Part shown: positions 62,625 through 64,000 of the stretch, piece after piece
Layout of the letters: each line of letters begins with the position of its first letter
How positions within the stretch are numbered: the stretch's first letter is position 1
Assembly: GCA_024399655.1 (NCBI GenBank)
Contig: JAKSNP010000001.1
Location: 62,001 to 126,000 of the forward strand
Length of the DNA: 64,000 bases
From: Paludibacteraceae bacterium
Lineage (GTDB): Bacteria > Bacteroidota > Bacteroidia > Bacteroidales > Paludibacteraceae
Direction: 5' to 3'
Translations under genes and position numbers: made by a program
Notes under the pieces: model-generated
What the model saw: the letters and a program-made list of their open reading frames with translations, nothing else
Database searches by the model: none
What the model was told of the DNA's origin: nothing

Positions 62625-64000
62625 ATGGACAGACGCGAATTCATAACTACTATGGCCTCGGCCGCAGCTGTAACCGGCATAGCACTAAGCGGTTGCCGCC
62701 CCACAGAGCAGTCATCCGACAACTCGACACCGGCAGCGGGAGAGCCACAAGGCGAAATGGAATACCGCCAATCTTCAAAAGGCGACAAGGTATCCCTGTT
62801 AGGCTACGGCACGATGAGATGGCCGAGCCGCCCCGGCAGATTCAAAGCGAACGAAAACGAAATCGACCAGGAAACCGTCAACCGTCTGGTGGATGAAGCC
62901 ATCAGCAAGGGTGTCAATTTCTTCGATTCGTCACCTGTATATTGCAAAGGATTCTCCGAAGAAGCCACCGGTATAGCCCTTTCACGCTATCCACGCGAAA
63001 GTTATCTGGTAAGTACCAAATTGAGCAATTTCTCCCCCTCGACCTGGTCGTATGAAGAAAGCGTGAAGATGTACCATGAGTCGATGCGCAAATTGCGCGT
63101 GGATTATCTGGACTATTATCTGCTGCATTCCATCGGCGGAGGTGAAGATGCCATGCAACGCTTCCGCGAGCGCTATATCGACAACGGGGTATTGGATTTT
63201 CTGTTGCAGGAGCGTGAAGCGGGACGTATCCGTCACCTGGGTTTTTCGTACCATGGGGATGTACGCATCTTTGATTGGGCGATGAAGAATCACCAGAAAT
63301 ATCATTGGGACATGGTGCTCATTCAAATGAACTATGTAGATTGGCACTATGCCAAACAGATGAATGAGGACAACACCAATGCCGAATACCTATATAGCGA
63401 GCTGGAGAAACGCCATATTCCCGCCATGATCATGGAACCATTGTTGGGAGGACAGTTGGCTCTGTTGCCCACTCATGCCACCCGCCAGTTGAAAAATCTG
63501 GAACCCGAACGGAGTATCGCTTCGTGGGCCTTCCGTTGGGCCGGATCGCACACCAATGTAATGACGGTTCTTTCCGGAATGACGTATATGAATCACCTGA
63601 AAGACAATCTCCGCACCTTCTGCCAATTCAAGCCACTAAACGACGACGAGATGCAGCTACTGGAAAAGATTGCGGAAGAATACGCCCATTTTCCGCTCAT
63701 CCCCTGCACCTCCTGCCAATATTGTATGCCCTGCCCCTACGGCATCGATATTCCCGGCAATTTCAGGCTTTACAACAGTTGTTTGAATGAGGGACTAATC
63801 ACCCCCAATCAGCAAGATTCCGAATATCGCAAACTCCGTTGGGCCTATTTGCGCAAACTGAACGACAAATTGGAACGTGAGCGTCAGGCGGACCATTGTA
63901 TCAATTGCGGGATATGTCAGGAAAGATGTCCTCAACATATCGACATCCCCGCCCAAATGGATCGAATCAACCATTATATCGAAGAATTAAGAGAAAACGT
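62625..64000 (+). CDS. Tat-type lipoprotein Fe-S aldo/keto reductase (C-terminus cut by window)
   Basis: 458 codons are visible and the frame is still open at the last base. The N-terminus (MDRREFITTMASAAAV, then IALSGC) combines a twin-arginine signal with a lipobox, so the folded, cofactor-loaded enzyme is likely exported. The aldo/keto reductase barrel runs from about residue 45 to 340, with LGYGTMRWPS, FFDSSPVY (catalytic Asp/Tyr region), DYYLLHS and HLGFSYHG. Two [4Fe-4S] motifs follow: CTSCQYCMPCP near 365 and CINCGICQERCP near 430. It starts 22 bp after the polyferredoxin gene. Substrate unknown. Confidence 0.87.
   Translation, partial: MDRREFITTMASAAAVTGIALSGCRPTEQSSDNSTPAAGEPQGEMEYRQSSKGDKVSLLGYGTMRWPSRPGRFKANENEIDQETVNRLVDEAISKGVNFFDSSPVYCKGFSEEATGIALSRYPRESYLVSTKLSNFSPSTWSYEESVKMYHESMRKLRVDYLDYYLLHSIGGGEDAMQRFRERYIDNGVLDFLLQEREAGRIRHLGFSYHGDVRIFDWAMKNHQKYHWDMVLIQMNYVDWHYAKQMNEDNTNAEYLYSELEKRHIPAMIMEPLLGGQLALLPTHATRQLKNLEPERSIASWAFRWAGSHTNVMTVLSGMTYMNHLKDNLRTFCQFKPLNDDEMQLLEKIAEEYAHFPLIPCTSCQYCMPCPYGIDIPGNFRLYNSCLNEGLITPNQQDSEYRKLRWAYLRKLNDKLERERQADHCINCGICQERCPQHIDIPAQMDRINHYIEELREN

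Overview
The window reads as a chromosomal segment of a member of the Bacteroidales. The evidence is sixteen promoters of the Bacteroidetes type (TTTG, about 20 nt, TAnnTTTG), a bifunctional MurF/alanine racemase gene, a gliding-motility-type (type IX secretion) C-terminal domain, a DUF3575/DUF6562 surface-lipoprotein locus, weak ribosome binding sites and many AT-rich leaders. TGA is used as a normal stop. I see no tRNA, rRNA, CRISPR array, insertion sequence, integrase or phage gene.

Layout. 1-8.9 kb (minus strand): an M3 metallopeptidase lipoprotein cut by the window edge, a type IX-sorted surface protein, serA and serC, a biotin-dependent carboxyltransferase subunit and an outer-membrane beta-barrel protein. 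9-13.8 kb: gltX, aquaporin, YqeY-like protein and recQ, with back-to-back promoters. 13.8-19.3 kb (minus): an M16 peptidase - era - DUF748 operon. 19.4-25.8 kb (minus): threonine catabolism (kbl, tdh), gdhA and an NtrY-like sensor kinase. 25.9-35 kb: a CcdA/ArsG-like membrane protein with trmN6, thrS, a transglutaminase-like exported protein, a 16-residue-repeat exported protein, a membrane protein, a shortened murF-alr gene and a FecE-type ATPase. 35-36.6 kb (minus): a PspC - PadR - membrane protein operon.

37-47.4 kb (plus) is a tightly packed, overlapping eight-gene operon: dxs, trkA, trkH, an SGNH hydrolase, an MBOAT acyltransferase, coaE, cstA and engB. 47.9-56.8 kb (plus) is the most distinctive part: a DUF3575 outer-membrane protein followed by four DUF6562/fimbrillin-like lipoproteins. 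The last three carry large repetitive beta-structured C-terminal regions; one is split by a single in-frame TGA, and two gene junctions carry near-identical hairpins. 57.5-64 kb: mltG and a TonB-domain protein (minus), then a Usp-like protein, tyrS, a polyferredoxin membrane protein and an iron-sulfur aldo/keto reductase cut by the window end.

The most unusual observations are: (1) the surface-lipoprotein locus, its in-frame stop and its duplicated hairpins; (2) a MurF-Alr fusion whose MurF half lacks roughly 200 residues; (3) intergenic DNA filled with short tandem units of 11 bp (or 22 bp) whose sequence differs from locus to locus, plus a three-copy dispersed element bounded by AATCTTAAAAAT motifs; and (4) a very uniform promoter architecture with overlapping divergent pairs and near-leaderless starts.
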